Assembly: GCF_001269655.1 (NCBI RefSeq)
Contig: NZ_LHVE01000013.1
Coordinates: 248,001 to 312,000 of the forward strand
DNA: 64,000 nt
Reading direction: 5' to 3'
Source: Pseudomonas thivervalensis
Lineage (GTDB): Bacteria > Pseudomonadota > Gammaproteobacteria > Pseudomonadales > Pseudomonadaceae
Every line of letters starts with the position of its first letter. The first letter of the stretch is position 1. Under the pieces are notes generated by a model. It saw only the letters and a program-made list of their open reading frames with translations. It ran no database searches and was not told where the DNA came from. The translations under genes were made by a program, and so were the position numbers. Shown piece by piece: positions 24,476 to 33,793 of this stretch.

Positions 24476-25039
24476 TCAGTGTTTGTGGTTCGGCGTGTTG
24501 CCACTAGTGTCGATGATTTTTCCGCCGCCGTTGATATCGCCCGTGACCTGTAACGGGCCGTTGATCAGCACATTGCCGGTCAGGGTGATATCGCCTGCCG
24601 TGGCGTTGATCTCGCTGTCCGTTACGACCACTTCGGTTCCGCCGGCTTTGATGGTCACGGTACCGCTTGGCACGGTGATGGTGTAGGTACTGGCCTGCCA
24701 GTCATAGACCAGCGAACCACCATCATCGAAGCGCCACACCTCGACGTGGTCGCGGTTGTCCGGAGGTGCCCCGGCATCGCCATACAGACCGGGGATAAAT
24801 GTGCCCTGCGCCACATCGCCGCTGGCACTTACCAGAGTTCCCTGCTCGCCCATGCTGGGCGCTCGCCAATGACGGGCTTTACCGGCGGCGATGCTGTGCC
24901 AACGCACCCAGGCACTGACCCAGTCCCCATCCGACACCCGACATGCGGGCGGCGAAGCGGTCAGATCCAGCGCGACCACATAACAACCCTTGACCAGGCC
25001 GGCCAGCATGCGGTCATGCTGCGCACTGGGGTAGCTCAT
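24476..25039 (-). CDS. V: Baseplate spike protein gpV
   Basis: 187 residues. Typical gpV: KGCYVVALDLTASPPACRVSDG (OB-fold), GEQGTLVSASGDVAQGTFIPG, DDGGSLVYDW, then beta-helical repeats, and a terminal histidine end GNTPNHKH, which in P2 coordinates iron at the spike tip. It pierces the outer membrane. Confidence 0.95.
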   Translation of the reverse strand: MSYPSAQHDRMLAGLVKGCYVVALDLTASPPACRVSDGDWVSAWVRWHSIAAGKARHWRAPSMGEQGTLVSASGDVAQGTFIPGLYGDAGAPPDNRDHVEVWRFDDGGSLVYDWQASTYTITVPSGTVTIKAGGTEVVVTDSEINATAGDITLTGNVLINGPLQVTGDINGGGKIIDTSGNTPNHKH

Positions 25040-25560
25040 GCCATATCCTCCGGTGGCTGGTAGTTTCCTTCGCTACCAGGTCCGGTGTCAGGGCTGAAAC
25101 CCCAGAGCAAGGTACCCGGGGGCTGATTCGGCCACGGCCACTCCTCTTCACCGAGGTAAATAGTTTGTGTCCATTCAACGACCCAGACCGCGTAACCATC
25201 CAACTCGGGGCGGGTCCAGTCTTGGGCTGCCCGAACAAACTCGGCGGGCTCAACCTCCAGCCCCCATGTCTGGATACGCAACAGCACGGCCATTTGTGAG
25301 GCGGCGAATGCCGCTTTCTGCTGGCACTCGGCATCCTCACCGCCAACTATGAAGCGCACCTCCAAACGCGCAACCAGCGCCGTCTCCCCTGTTCCGGGAT
25401 CTCGACCGGGCTCCAGCTCGACCAACTCGATCACCGCAGCAGGCAAGTCGATGTGATCGGCCATATAGGGCATGGTCCGCACGCAGGCCAATCCTGGGAT
25501 CGCTTGGTCGATACGAGCCTCAACGGCCTGATACAAAAGCTCAAGATTGAAGTCAGACAC
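25036..25560 (-). CDS. Phage tail-completion-like protein, unknown
   Basis: 174 residues from GTG 25560 (GAGG eight bases upstream), overlapping the next upstream gene by 8. N-terminus SDFNLELLYQAVEARIDQAIPG; strands VIELVELEPGRDPG and TALVARLEVRFIVGG; end rich in proline and tryptophan. Between minor tail protein Z and gpV it occupies the place of tail-completion/tube-terminator proteins; the function is inferred from position only. Confidence 0.7.
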   Translation of the reverse strand: MSDFNLELLYQAVEARIDQAIPGLACVRTMPYMADHIDLPAAVIELVELEPGRDPGTGETALVARLEVRFIVGGEDAECQQKAAFAASQMAVLLRIQTWGLEVEPAEFVRAAQDWTRPELDGYAVWVVEWTQTIYLGEEEWPWPNQPPGTLLWGFSPDTGPGSEGNYQPPEDMA

Positions 25561-26215
25561 GGGCAGATCCTCGCAGATACTTCTGCAGTTCAAAGTTCAG
25601 TTCCTGCTCCAGGATCTCAAGCAGGCGCTGGTGAGCCCGATTGGTCCATGATTCGAAGTGCGGCCGGACGTCCTCCAGGGATATCTTGGCCTTGGCAAGT
25701 GGAAAACGGCTGTCGTTCTCCGAGATCCAGCCCGAGCTTGCCCCACCACCGCCAGACACCTCACTATCGGGATAGTCGCTGGCCTTAAAGTGTTTGCTCG
25801 CGGTTCGAATCCAGATATCGGGCCGGCTGCCATAGACCTTCTTGAAAAATGCCCCCTCATATCGACGGCCTGCTACCGAAACACCTGACCGTGATTGTCG
25901 AGGTCGACCCGCACGGCTGGCCTCAATCGCATTGATGCCGAACCACAGCTTGCCTTGCCCGTTGCCGGAAAGCGGGTAGGCCCGCAGGCGCTGCCGTACA
26001 GCAGACACCGCGATGCGTTCCTGCCGGCTGACGGTGCGGGCAATGTGAGTTCGCAGCCACCGCAACGTTTTGTTGATGGCCCGGCGCTGTGCAGCTAAGG
26101 AAGCCTTGGGCACCAGCGCAGCGAAGTCAGCAAACGCTTTCAGATCCGACCGATCAGCCTGCAGCGTGATCATGCCGCTGCTGGCCGACTGCTTGACGTA
26201 GCTGCCGACGCTCAT
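25553..26215 (-). CDS. Minor tail protein Z-like
   Basis: 220 residues. LVPKASLAAQRRAINKTLRWLRTHIARTVSR resembles lambda gpZ/prophage minor tail protein Z (AQRRAINKT); GVSVAGRRYEGAFFKKVYG fits the same family. It joins head and tail or closes the tail. Marks the switch from head to tail module. Overlaps the head-tail gene by 4 bases. Confidence 0.82.
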   Translation of the reverse strand: MSVGSYVKQSASSGMITLQADRSDLKAFADFAALVPKASLAAQRRAINKTLRWLRTHIARTVSRQERIAVSAVRQRLRAYPLSGNGQGKLWFGINAIEASRAGRPRQSRSGVSVAGRRYEGAFFKKVYGSRPDIWIRTASKHFKASDYPDSEVSGGGGASSGWISENDSRFPLAKAKISLEDVRPHFESWTNRAHQRLLEILEQELNFELQKYLRGSARV

Positions 26216-26526
26216 GGGGATTTCCTCAGCACCAGAGTCACCAAGCCATCGCCGCCGGGCTCCGGCCTGACGACGATGTAGTTACCACCGCCGTCATGCA
26301 CCGGCAGGTCGACCACGACCTGTTGTCGCTCACTGACGCCCTCGGCGTCTGCCACCCGGATGATCAGGTGCGGCTCGCGCAGGCCGGTGTTTATCCGGCC
26401 GAGTTTGGGTTGCAGCCATGGCGCCGAAAACATACCAAGGACTGGGCGGCCTTCGATCAGCACCGAGTCGCCGAGGACATCGAATACCGTGTTGTCCAGG
26501 TCGCTGACCAGCTCGCGAAAGCTCAT
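26212..26526 (-). CDS. Head-tail attachment protein (lambda FII-like)
   Basis: 104 residues from ATG 26526, three bases after the capsid stop. SFRELVSDLDNTVFDVLGDSV, PWLQPKLGRINTGLREPHL and DLPVHDGGGNYIVV match the gpFII-like head-tail attachment family that follows capsid genes in lambda-type head operons. An in-frame start at 26568 would lie inside the capsid gene and is not needed. Confidence 0.8.
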   Translation of the reverse strand: MSFRELVSDLDNTVFDVLGDSVLIEGRPVLGMFSAPWLQPKLGRINTGLREPHLIIRVADAEGVSERQQVVVDLPVHDGGGNYIVVRPEPGGDGLVTLVLRKSP

Positions 26527-26528
26527 GG

Positions 26529-27524
26529 TTAGAGTTCCAGCAGGATCTGAGCACGGGGCCGTGAGCACAGGTGCAGCGGGTTGGATTGCGCTTCGCCGGC
26601 CACACCCTTGTTGAAAGGCAACGGCTCCAGCTTGCTGTAGTACGGAATGCCCTGGGTATTGACCGTTTCCATGTAATCCGCCGGAGCGAACACCGAGATG
26701 TACAGGTCCGGCACACCTTCAGGGACCAGCAACGCCTTATCGTCGTGGACGAAGGCCACACCGGCCACCTTGCCACGGTAGCGCTCCCAGACGATGCCGC
26801 CGAACTCGAAACTCTCCCGAGCGTCCCCTCTCAATGCCGCCGCTTGCTGCGTGGCGATGTAGGTTTCCTTGACCGACTTGTGAACGATCAGCTTGTTCCA
26901 GAAATTCTTGCCACAGAAGGCGCGGGAGCCGGTGCTGGTGACGCTGCCCAGCGCGTCCTCCTGCATGTCCAACGCCTCTCCGCACTTAACGCGCAGTTCG
27001 GTGCTCGGGTCGTTCAGCCCCATGGACAGTTTTTGTCGGGACACTCCGAAGGTGGCGTACAGGTCCAACAGAGGTGTCGAACCGTCGGCGTCCAGAATCA
27101 GGCCGTTGAGTGCGCCCATGCGCTGGAATTCGTGAGTGGCGTCCAACTGGCGGCGCGCTTTTGCCAGCCGGGTATTCACGACGTCCTGTACCGCTTGCAA
27201 CTCGGTGCGGGTGCCAAACGCTCGGATGCCCTGGATCTCGTCGGCCTTGATGGTAAAGCGTTCCGGCAGGTGCACGGTGTTGAAAGGAATCATCTTGCGT
27301 TTGCTGGCACCGACCACCAGCCCCGAAGTACCGCGCTCACCCGCAGGCACAAGGGCCAGGGTGTCGCCATCCTTCTCGATTTGCACTGTCAGGGTAGCAA
27401 CGCCCTCTTCTTGAAAGAGGCCGAGGCTGCCGATACGGCCCGGCAGATAGGGTTGTTCGTTGATTGCGGCGGTGAGCGCCGGTACGGCAAACGCTTCGTC
27501 GTCAAAAATGGCGATATCGGCCAT
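26529..27524 (-). CDS. Major capsid protein (lambda E family)
   Basis: 331 residues. Matches the Phage_cap_E family: VPALTAAINEQPYLPGRIG, RKMIPFNTVHLPERFTIKADEIQGIRAFG, and the C-terminal NPLHLCSRPRAQILLEL end. Forms the icosahedral shell with the decoration protein encoded just before. Lambda-like, unlike the P2 capsid gene N. Confidence 0.95.
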   Translation of the reverse strand: MADIAIFDDEAFAVPALTAAINEQPYLPGRIGSLGLFQEEGVATLTVQIEKDGDTLALVPAGERGTSGLVVGASKRKMIPFNTVHLPERFTIKADEIQGIRAFGTRTELQAVQDVVNTRLAKARRQLDATHEFQRMGALNGLILDADGSTPLLDLYATFGVSRQKLSMGLNDPSTELRVKCGEALDMQEDALGSVTSTGSRAFCGKNFWNKLIVHKSVKETYIATQQAAALRGDARESFEFGGIVWERYRGKVAGVAFVHDDKALLVPEGVPDLYISVFAPADYMETVNTQGIPYYSKLEPLPFNKGVAGEAQSNPLHLCSRPRAQILLEL

Positions 27525-27546
27525 GAGTACACTCCAGAAATGAAAA

Positions 27547-27572
27547 AACCCGCCGGAGCGGGTTCAAAAAAA
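27547..27572 (-). terminator. Terminator-like hairpin before capsid gene
   Basis: AACCCGC (27547-27553) / GCGGGTT (27558-27564); minus strand continues with TTTTTTCA. It lies between the 69-residue gene and the capsid gene, where partial termination or RNA-end protection could set capsid dose. Confidence 0.6.
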
Positions 27573-27584
27573 ATGTTTGTAGTT

Positions 27585-27794
27585 CTATCCCTGACGCAGG
27601 GCTCGAATTGCATTGCCGATCCCATCGGCATTCAGGTCCAGTGTTTCCAAGGCAGTCGTGATGTTGTCCGCAACGTCCAATGAACCTCTATCAGCGACCC
27701 AGTTGGAAAGTTCTTCAACGGCAGCGCCAATTGCGTTCTGATTGATCAGCAACAGCTCCAGGGCGCTGGCTAGGGCTTCGTTGTGGTCTGGCAT
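27585..27794 (-). CDS. Small helical protein between decoration and capsid genes
   Basis: 69 residues, acidic, helical, leucine/alanine/asparagine-rich (ALASALELLLINQNAIGAAVEELSNW). Preceded by AGGACGATTTCT; direction and spacing fit the head operon. Not recognised; possibly a scaffold-related or accessory head protein. Moderate certainty that it is a real gene. Confidence 0.6.
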   Translation of the reverse strand: MPDHNEALASALELLLINQNAIGAAVEELSNWVADRGSLDVADNITTALETLDLNADGIGNAIRALRQG

Positions 27795-27839
27795 AGAAAT
27801 CGTCCTTAGTGGAGTTTCTCTGATGCTAGTTCAACCACT

Positions 27840-28184
27840 TTAACGAACGATCAAAAAATGCGCGGCGAGGGCCCTTTCCGCGTCGGGGTCCAGGCCGGTC
27901 AGATGGACTTCGCTCACCTCTGCCAGTCGCACCACGGCACGGGCTCGACGTACCACGTCGGATTCACCAAGCGGGCCGAAGAGGATCGCCACGGCGGTTT
28001 GCGTGCCGTCTTCGGCTGCCGGGTCGTAAGGGGCGAACTCGCCAGAGGCGGTGATCAGGCCGAGGACTTGCCCTGGATTCAAGGCTGGGCCTGCCGCGAC
28101 GTTGATCGCTTCACGCGAGATGTTCCCGGCACCCTCGGACAGGAGGAATTCTCCGGCGTGCATCGGTTCCAGTTTGATGGTCAT
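27840..28184 (-). CDS. Head decoration protein (lambda D family)
   Basis: 114 residues. MHAGEFLLSEGAGNISRE, INVAAGPALNPGQVLGLI and a C-terminal hydrophobic strand are typical of lambda gpD-like head-stabilising proteins. It trimerises on the expanded capsid. Overlaps the protease gene by 4 bases. Confidence 0.92.
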   Translation of the reverse strand: MTIKLEPMHAGEFLLSEGAGNISREAINVAAGPALNPGQVLGLITASGEFAPYDPAAEDGTQTAVAILFGPLGESDVVRRARAVVRLAEVSEVHLTGLDPDAERALAAHFLIVR

Positions 28185-29341
28185 GGTCTTGCTCCTTTCG
28201 AGGTATTAGCGCTACCTGACTGCGCCGCCTGACGGGCTGCCCAGATAGAGGTGGGGTCGGGTTGTTTGGCCTGGACCTTCGGGGCCGGGTCTGCGTTGAG
28301 CGGTAGGCTGTTGTCGATCTCGAAGCCTTTGCCGCTGCCCACCAGCTTGTCGAACAGACGCGCTCGAACCGAGGCGGCATCCAAACCGGCCGCGACGTAT
28401 TCGGCGCTGAACTCAGGCAGTCGTGCGGCAACGCACAGATCGTTTACGGCTTTGGCACGGGCCAAGCCCGCCAGGACGATGGCCTCGCTTTCCAGCTTGG
28501 TCGAGTTGAGCAACGGCTCGATCAGGTTGCTGATGCCGTCCACCGTACAACGCTGGGTGATCATCAGGGCCAGCTTGGCCGAGTTCGTCACCCGAGGCTC
28601 CTGGGGCGGATCAGTAGGTTCAGGCTCCAGCTCGATATCCGGCTCAGGTGCCTCGTCCAGTTGGGCGAGCAATTCAGCCGGGGCATGCTGGTAACGCTGC
28701 AGCACGGAGCCCTGCCCAAGGCACGCCTTGACCTTCAGCCCGTCGCCCACCTCATCGGCCAGCCCCAGGGCCACCGCTTCGCTGGCGGTCAGCCAGGTTT
28801 CAGCCCCCACCAGACGCCGAAGCTCGGCTTCGTCGATGTCCGGCGCCTTGGCCTTGTAGGCCGCGATGATGGCCTCCATGGTTTGATCCAGGACGTCGGC
28901 CACCTTGCGAAAGTCTTCGGCGTCCCCTGCCGCGTAGGTCCATGGGTTGTGGATCATCAGCATGGCGTTGGAGGCGATGACCACACGGTGCGCACCGCAG
29001 ACCGCGACACTGGCCGCGCTGGCTGCCAGGGCATCGACACGGCCGGTGCAACGCTCGCCCAGGCGGGATAACGCGTTGTGCATCGCCAGACCATCGAACA
29101 AATCGCCGCCGATGCTGTTGAATGCGGCGATAACCGGCGAAACGCCGTCGTCCATGGCGCGCAGATCCTGCACGAACTGATTCGCCGTGATGCCCCAGGT
29201 GCCGATCTCGCCGTAGACGAACACCTCGATAACCCGCTCCTCGGCTTCGCCGCTCTCCTGCATGGCGTACCAGGTCTTGTCCTGGACGTTCACCCGCTGG
29301 CCGGCTCTGTTGTAAATGCGCGGAAGCGCTGGCTTGCTCAT
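28181..29341 (-). CDS. Head maturation protease with scaffold tail (ClpP/S49-type)
   Basis: 386 residues. ClpP-like core: YGEIGTWGITANQFVQDL, FNSIGGDLFDGLAMHN, AASAASVAVCGAHR with the catalytic serine region, and MLMIHNPWTYAAG with the catalytic histidine. The C-terminal 150 residues are acidic and proline-rich, then helical, as in lambda gpC/Nu3 scaffolds. It cleaves scaffold and portal during prohead maturation. Overlaps portal by 4. Confidence 0.92.
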   Translation of the reverse strand: MSKPALPRIYNRAGQRVNVQDKTWYAMQESGEAEERVIEVFVYGEIGTWGITANQFVQDLRAMDDGVSPVIAAFNSIGGDLFDGLAMHNALSRLGERCTGRVDALAASAASVAVCGAHRVVIASNAMLMIHNPWTYAAGDAEDFRKVADVLDQTMEAIIAAYKAKAPDIDEAELRRLVGAETWLTASEAVALGLADEVGDGLKVKACLGQGSVLQRYQHAPAELLAQLDEAPEPDIELEPEPTDPPQEPRVTNSAKLALMITQRCTVDGISNLIEPLLNSTKLESEAIVLAGLARAKAVNDLCVAARLPEFSAEYVAAGLDAASVRARLFDKLVGSGKGFEIDNSLPLNADPAPKVQAKQPDPTSIWAARQAAQSGSANTSKGARP

Positions 29342-30819
29342 GATTGTTCCTTGTCGTCAGTAACCTCGACGGCTTCGTGCGTGTTGTAGTTGAGGCCCAG
29401 CGCCTGGGCTCTAGCGTTGTCGGCTGCGTTTTCCGCGTCGACGGTTTCAGCGTCGTAACCGGTGCGGGTGACCATCTCGCTACGTGAGGCGAACCCGGCT
29501 TGCACTTCCATGCGGCGGGCCTGCACGTCCTGAACAGGCTGGATGTAAGCCCAGCCTTGCGGCACCCAGCGCGTGCGTAGGTATTCGCGGCGCCGTTTGG
29601 CGTAGTCATCCAACACCAAGGCACCCGACAGGACCGCCATGTCCATCCAGGCGGCACGGATCGGGCGGCAGAGCTGATGCACATAAACGCCAAACTGAAG
29701 CTGTTCCAGGCGGCGCCGGAACTCGTTCAACACGACGCGCAACGCCCGGTCATTCACTTCACGCATGTCACCGGTGAGGATCTCGTATGGCGTGCCGGTG
29801 CCCGCGGCTGCGGCCATCAATTGTTGGCGCATGAAGTCGGGGTAGTTGTTGCCTGCGTCCGGCGGCTTGGAGAACTCAACCTCTTCGCCGGGCCCCAGCT
29901 CCTGCATGGTGCCGGGCTCCAGCGCGACCATGGGCGTGAATCCGTCACGGTCAAAGCTCAGCGGCTCACCGGTGACGGGATCCCTTGGCACGGGGCCAGT
30001 GTCCGGTGCCGGGCGGCTGATGAAGCCTGCGAAGAGGTTTGCAACCTCCTGCCGGAACAGCACTGCGTCGTCATAGTTATCCAGGCTACGCAGGCGCTTG
30101 AGTACGGGAGACAGGCGCGGTACACCGCGCAATTGCCCCGGCTCCACCGGTTCGAAGATGTGCAGCACCTGCGATGCCGGTACCCGTACCAACTGGTTGT
30201 AACCCGCGTTCAGCGATACGCCGTCGCGGGGGTGCGACAGATACATCCAGTAGGCCACCCGCTTGCCCTCCGGATTGAATTCGATGCCAGCACGAATGGA
30301 GTTGCCGGTGCGCGTGGTCTCGAATTTGTCGTGGGGCACAAACTCCGGCGCGAGGATCTGCACCTGGAGTGGCACCGCCAGCCCCTCGTCCAGGCGGCGT
30401 GGTCGTAAGCGGACAAAGCATTCGCCGGAAGTCTCGACGGTGCGAGCGACCAGCGCCTGCTGCCCATAGAAGTCGGTGTGCTCATCGGCGTCCGACTCGT
30501 CCACCCAGTCATCCCATAGCAGTTGCAGCAGCTTGCGAAGCGTGTTGTCTTCGGTGTTCGGCCTGGGCGTGATGCCCGTGCCGATCAGGTTGCTGACGCG
30601 TTTGTCGATGACGTTGAAGGCATACGGGTCGTTGCGTACCGCTGCCCGCGACCGGCCGCGCAGGTTGCGCAGTGCCGGTGTGTTGATGCTGTTGATTCCG
30701 TTGTCGGGTGCATCCCAGCCAGTGGATCGGCGACCCTCTCCGGCGCCTTCGTAACTGGCCTTGATGTTCGACGGCAACAAGAATCCGCTACGGCTTAGCG
30801 TCGGATAGTGTCGGGCCAT
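29338..30819 (-). CDS. Portal protein (lambda B family)
   Basis: 493 residues. Lambda-type portal: GWDAPDNGINSINTPALRNLRGRSRAAVRNDPYA, IGTGITPRPN, ASQVLHIFEPVEPGQLRGVP, and the C-terminal AYIQPVQDVQARRMEVQAGF. Twelve copies form the DNA entry ring. Between gpW and the protease, lambda gene order (A-W-B-C-D-E). Confidence 0.95.
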   Translation of the reverse strand: MARHYPTLSRSGFLLPSNIKASYEGAGEGRRSTGWDAPDNGINSINTPALRNLRGRSRAAVRNDPYAFNVIDKRVSNLIGTGITPRPNTEDNTLRKLLQLLWDDWVDESDADEHTDFYGQQALVARTVETSGECFVRLRPRRLDEGLAVPLQVQILAPEFVPHDKFETTRTGNSIRAGIEFNPEGKRVAYWMYLSHPRDGVSLNAGYNQLVRVPASQVLHIFEPVEPGQLRGVPRLSPVLKRLRSLDNYDDAVLFRQEVANLFAGFISRPAPDTGPVPRDPVTGEPLSFDRDGFTPMVALEPGTMQELGPGEEVEFSKPPDAGNNYPDFMRQQLMAAAAGTGTPYEILTGDMREVNDRALRVVLNEFRRRLEQLQFGVYVHQLCRPIRAAWMDMAVLSGALVLDDYAKRRREYLRTRWVPQGWAYIQPVQDVQARRMEVQAGFASRSEMVTRTGYDAETVDAENAADNARAQALGLNYNTHEAVEVTDDKEQS

Positions 30820-31025
30820 CAGACTCCTTTGCCTCCGTGATAAAGCCGGACTACGCGGGAGCGCGGCCCGGCCGCGTTGACCAGAGAGGTGCGGATCTCG
30901 TCGCGGGCCTTGATCAGCTCGTCCACGGTTCGGTACTCCACGGTGCGATCGGTGTAGCGCACGACTTTCTCACCGCGTGCGATGGCCGCCTCAACCGCGT
31001 CGAGGTGCTTCTGTGTAAAGGACAT
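30819..31025 (-). CDS. Head-tail joining protein gpW (lambda type)
   Basis: 68 residues: SFTQKHLDAVEAAIARGEKVV, then YRTVDELIKARDEI. This is the short helix-hairpin gpW that follows terminase in lambda-like phages. One-base spacing to terminase and shared stop/start with portal. Confidence 0.93.
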   Translation of the reverse strand: MSFTQKHLDAVEAAIARGEKVVRYTDRTVEYRTVDELIKARDEIRTSLVNAAGPRSRVVRLYHGGKGV

Positions 31026-31026
31026 A

Positions 31027-33039
31027 TCAGCGTCTCTTCAGATAGCCGCTAGTGGAACTGCGGCGTTGAGGGGGTGGTGCAGCGGATCGTGGTTGAGCCG
31101 CTTGGGCAACAGGATGTGGTGCTGGTTGTGGCATGGTCGCTGGAACCGGCTGAGTGACTCGCTCGCCCTGCACGGGCTTGATCCCCAGCGCGTCATCGAA
31201 CAACCCAGATTGCGCCAGGGCCTGACGGACCCGCTCCCAGTCATGCTCCTTGTAGCGGTTGATACCCAGGTAATGCGCCATGGCAAGGCAGTACACCATC
31301 AGGTCGAGGGCTTCGTTGCGCTCGGCCTTGCCCTTGACCCATTCGATGCGCTTGTGACCCCGCACGTAGCGGGCGACCTTCCGTTCGGCCACGCACTGCG
31401 CGAAGAAGTCGTCCGGCAGGTCACTGGCAAAGTGCAACGCGCCTGGCCCGCTCTCGAACGGGTAGCGGTTGTAGATCCAGTCTTTCGCCGTGTCGGTACC
31501 GACAAACCACAGCTCGGCGCCGTTACGTTCGGTCTGACCTTTCCAGGTCACGTCTACCATGGATGGCCGCTGAGCAATCACCGGCTTGCCGGGCTTGCTC
31601 GCGCCCTTGATGGCGAACACGTTGCGCCAGCGGCGCACGCGGCAGAACTGATAGACCTCGTCGGTGTGATGACCGCCGGAGTCGACAGCCGTTGCTAGAA
31701 TGCCCAGGCCTACACCGCACGGATGCCGGTATTTGGCCTTGAGCACTTCGTCCAGCGCAGCCCAGGTGCGGTCGTCTGCCGGGTCGCCTGCGACGATCTG
31801 GTAGTCAATGATCCAGCGCTCCATGCCGACGCCCCACCCCATCGCCATGAACTCCAGGCGGTTGGCTTGGACGTCAACGGCGCCAGTGATCATAAGCACG
31901 CCGGCCGGCATCGAGCCGAGGGTGAAGTTTTCCAGGCGTGCCCGGTGCTTCAGCGTATCGGCCTTGGTTTGCTCCTGGGCGCTGTCCCACACCTTCGCCA
32001 AACGGGTGTTATAGAACACCTGCATCGGCTCAAGGTCGCCCTTGGCCTGGGCTTTTTTGGCCTTTTCGAACTGCTTGGCGAGGGACTTCCAGTCCATCCA
32101 GCCGAGCGGTGAATACAAGGCGTTGAGGGTGAACCCCACCGTCTCGCCGTCACCCTCGGCATGGGCGCGCCATTCGCCTTTGGCGAGCATCTCGGCCTTG
32201 TGGTACTCCTCGATCAGCACGTCACAATCAGGCCCTGCGCACTGGTAGTGCACCACGCTGAAGTCCCGCGAGTAGTGCAGGCGTTCCCATTCCAAGGTTT
32301 GCATGTGCCCGCAGGTTGGGCACGGCACGTAGTAGTGACGCTGGTCGCTGCCCTCGAACAAGTCAGAGATTCGTGAGGCTCCCTTGATGGTCGGGGAACT
32401 GGAGAAGTAGAACTTCGCATTGCGACCGAACGTACTGCCCCGCGTTTCCGCCAGCTCGATGGGGTCGCCTTCCTCGCCGATGTCCACTTCCCAGCGGTCG
32501 ATCTCATCGCCGTAAACATATCGCGCCGACAGCTCCGAAAGGTTGGCCGCCGAGCCGGCTGTGGTGACGTACAGCGAACCGCCCTCGAACTCCTTGGTGT
32601 CCATGGTGTTGCGTGAGTCTCGCGAGCGGCTGGAGGCCACCCGTTCGCGCAGTACCGGCGTGGCCTTGATGGTCTTGCCAATCCGCGAGGAGACCCGCTT
32701 CGCCAAGCCCAGGCTTGGCAGCAGCGTCAGGATGTTCGACGGCGCCATGTGGATCAGGCCGCCGATCCAGTTCAAGGCGATCTGGGTTTTCATCAACTGC
32801 GAGGCGACCATGGTCACCACGCGCTTGCAGGGGTGAGCCGGTGAAAGACATCGCATCGGCTCGCGGGCATACGGTGTACGTGACGTGCGGTACTGGCCGG
32901 GCTCGGCGGCGCCGGTATCACGCGGGATGCGCATGTATTCGTCGGCCCATACATCGATCCAGACATCCGGATCGGGACGCAGCCCACGGAAATACGCCTC
33001 GCGGTACACCTCTGCACCGTCAGGGATTTCCGTGGGCAT
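31027..33039 (-). CDS. Terminase large subunit (lambda A family)
   Basis: 670 residues. GpA-type: N-terminal PDVWIDVWADEYMRIPRDTGAAEPGQY, ATPase region KTQIALNWIG, GDEIDRWEVDI Walker B-like segment, and the nuclease domain with VDVQANRLEFMAMGW. It cuts and packages phage DNA at the portal. The C-terminal 60 residues are proline/glutamine-rich. Confidence 0.95.
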   Translation of the reverse strand: MPTEIPDGAEVYREAYFRGLRPDPDVWIDVWADEYMRIPRDTGAAEPGQYRTSRTPYAREPMRCLSPAHPCKRVVTMVASQLMKTQIALNWIGGLIHMAPSNILTLLPSLGLAKRVSSRIGKTIKATPVLRERVASSRSRDSRNTMDTKEFEGGSLYVTTAGSAANLSELSARYVYGDEIDRWEVDIGEEGDPIELAETRGSTFGRNAKFYFSSSPTIKGASRISDLFEGSDQRHYYVPCPTCGHMQTLEWERLHYSRDFSVVHYQCAGPDCDVLIEEYHKAEMLAKGEWRAHAEGDGETVGFTLNALYSPLGWMDWKSLAKQFEKAKKAQAKGDLEPMQVFYNTRLAKVWDSAQEQTKADTLKHRARLENFTLGSMPAGVLMITGAVDVQANRLEFMAMGWGVGMERWIIDYQIVAGDPADDRTWAALDEVLKAKYRHPCGVGLGILATAVDSGGHHTDEVYQFCRVRRWRNVFAIKGASKPGKPVIAQRPSMVDVTWKGQTERNGAELWFVGTDTAKDWIYNRYPFESGPGALHFASDLPDDFFAQCVAERKVARYVRGHKRIEWVKGKAERNEALDLMVYCLAMAHYLGINRYKEHDWERVRQALAQSGLFDDALGIKPVQGERVTQPVPATMPQPAPHPVAQAAQPRSAAPPPQRRSSTSGYLKRR

Positions 33040-33043
33040 AGGC

Positions 33044-33646
33044 TCAACTCGTGTTCAGGGCGTGTTCAAGGTCCGCCGAGGACAGGCGCTCCGCATCCTC
33101 CAGCGTGCGGCGCAAGGCCGCCGTCAGGTGCTTTTCGATTTCCCAGGGGTCAGTCATGACCGCCAGCTCCGGCGCCAGTTGTGGCGGCATACCAAACAAC
33201 TGATCGCGCAGGAGGCGGCCAGCGTTGTAGGCACCCAATTGCACAGCGGGCAATGCGACCAGCGCCCCCTTGGCTTTGTGCAGCTCGATTTCCGCGAGCT
33301 GGGCCAGGTTGTGCTCACGCAGTGCGCGGGCTTTCTGGAAGTCGGGGAGCTGCCCCGCAGGGGTGTTCGCGGGCGGCGGCGCAGCCGTGCAAGTCGGCTC
33401 AACCGAGGTTGAAAGCTGGCCGTACACGTCACGCTGAATCCGGTCCTGCTGGTGACGCTCGGCGACAGCGGCTTTGCTCGGGTCGGCAGTGTCGCGAATC
33501 AACGCTTCACTGGCCTGAACATCGACTTGTTTGCCGTCGGCACTGAGCACCAGTCGGTTGTTGTTTTTCAACCAGGTGATGTAACTCGGTGCCCTGCCGA
33601 TCCGGGCCGCGAAGGCGCTCTTCGACAGGTACTGTGGTTCTGTCAT
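33044..33646 (-). CDS. Terminase small subunit-like DNA-packaging protein
   Basis: 200 residues from ATG 33646 (AAGGAGG ribosome site). LSKSAFAARIGRAPSYITWLKNNNRLVL is a winged-helix/HTH element as in Nu1-like proteins, followed by a coiled helical region (KARALREHNLAQLAEIELHKAKGALV). It would recognise the packaging site, probably in the non-coding stretch upstream. Confidence 0.85.
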   Translation of the reverse strand: MTEPQYLSKSAFAARIGRAPSYITWLKNNNRLVLSADGKQVDVQASEALIRDTADPSKAAVAERHQQDRIQRDVYGQLSTSVEPTCTAAPPPANTPAGQLPDFQKARALREHNLAQLAEIELHKAKGALVALPAVQLGAYNAGRLLRDQLFGMPPQLAPELAVMTDPWEIEKHLTAALRRTLEDAERLSSADLEHALNTS

Positions 33647-33793
33647 GAGCCCTCCTTTCAACGGCTTTTCAATGCAGACCTTTCAATTTCAACGGGTTGA
33701 ATTTCAGTAAGCTGGCAACCCTGCCGCTAACGCTTTCCCGCGGGTTTGCGACCCCGTACCCCTGGGAAATCGGCAGGGTCCCCGGCGCCAAAA
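33647..33793. other. Spacer between holin and terminase
   Basis: 147 bases. It contains direct repeats around TTTCAA/GAAATTG but no gene I can support. Packaging-site elements could lie here. Confidence 0.3.
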
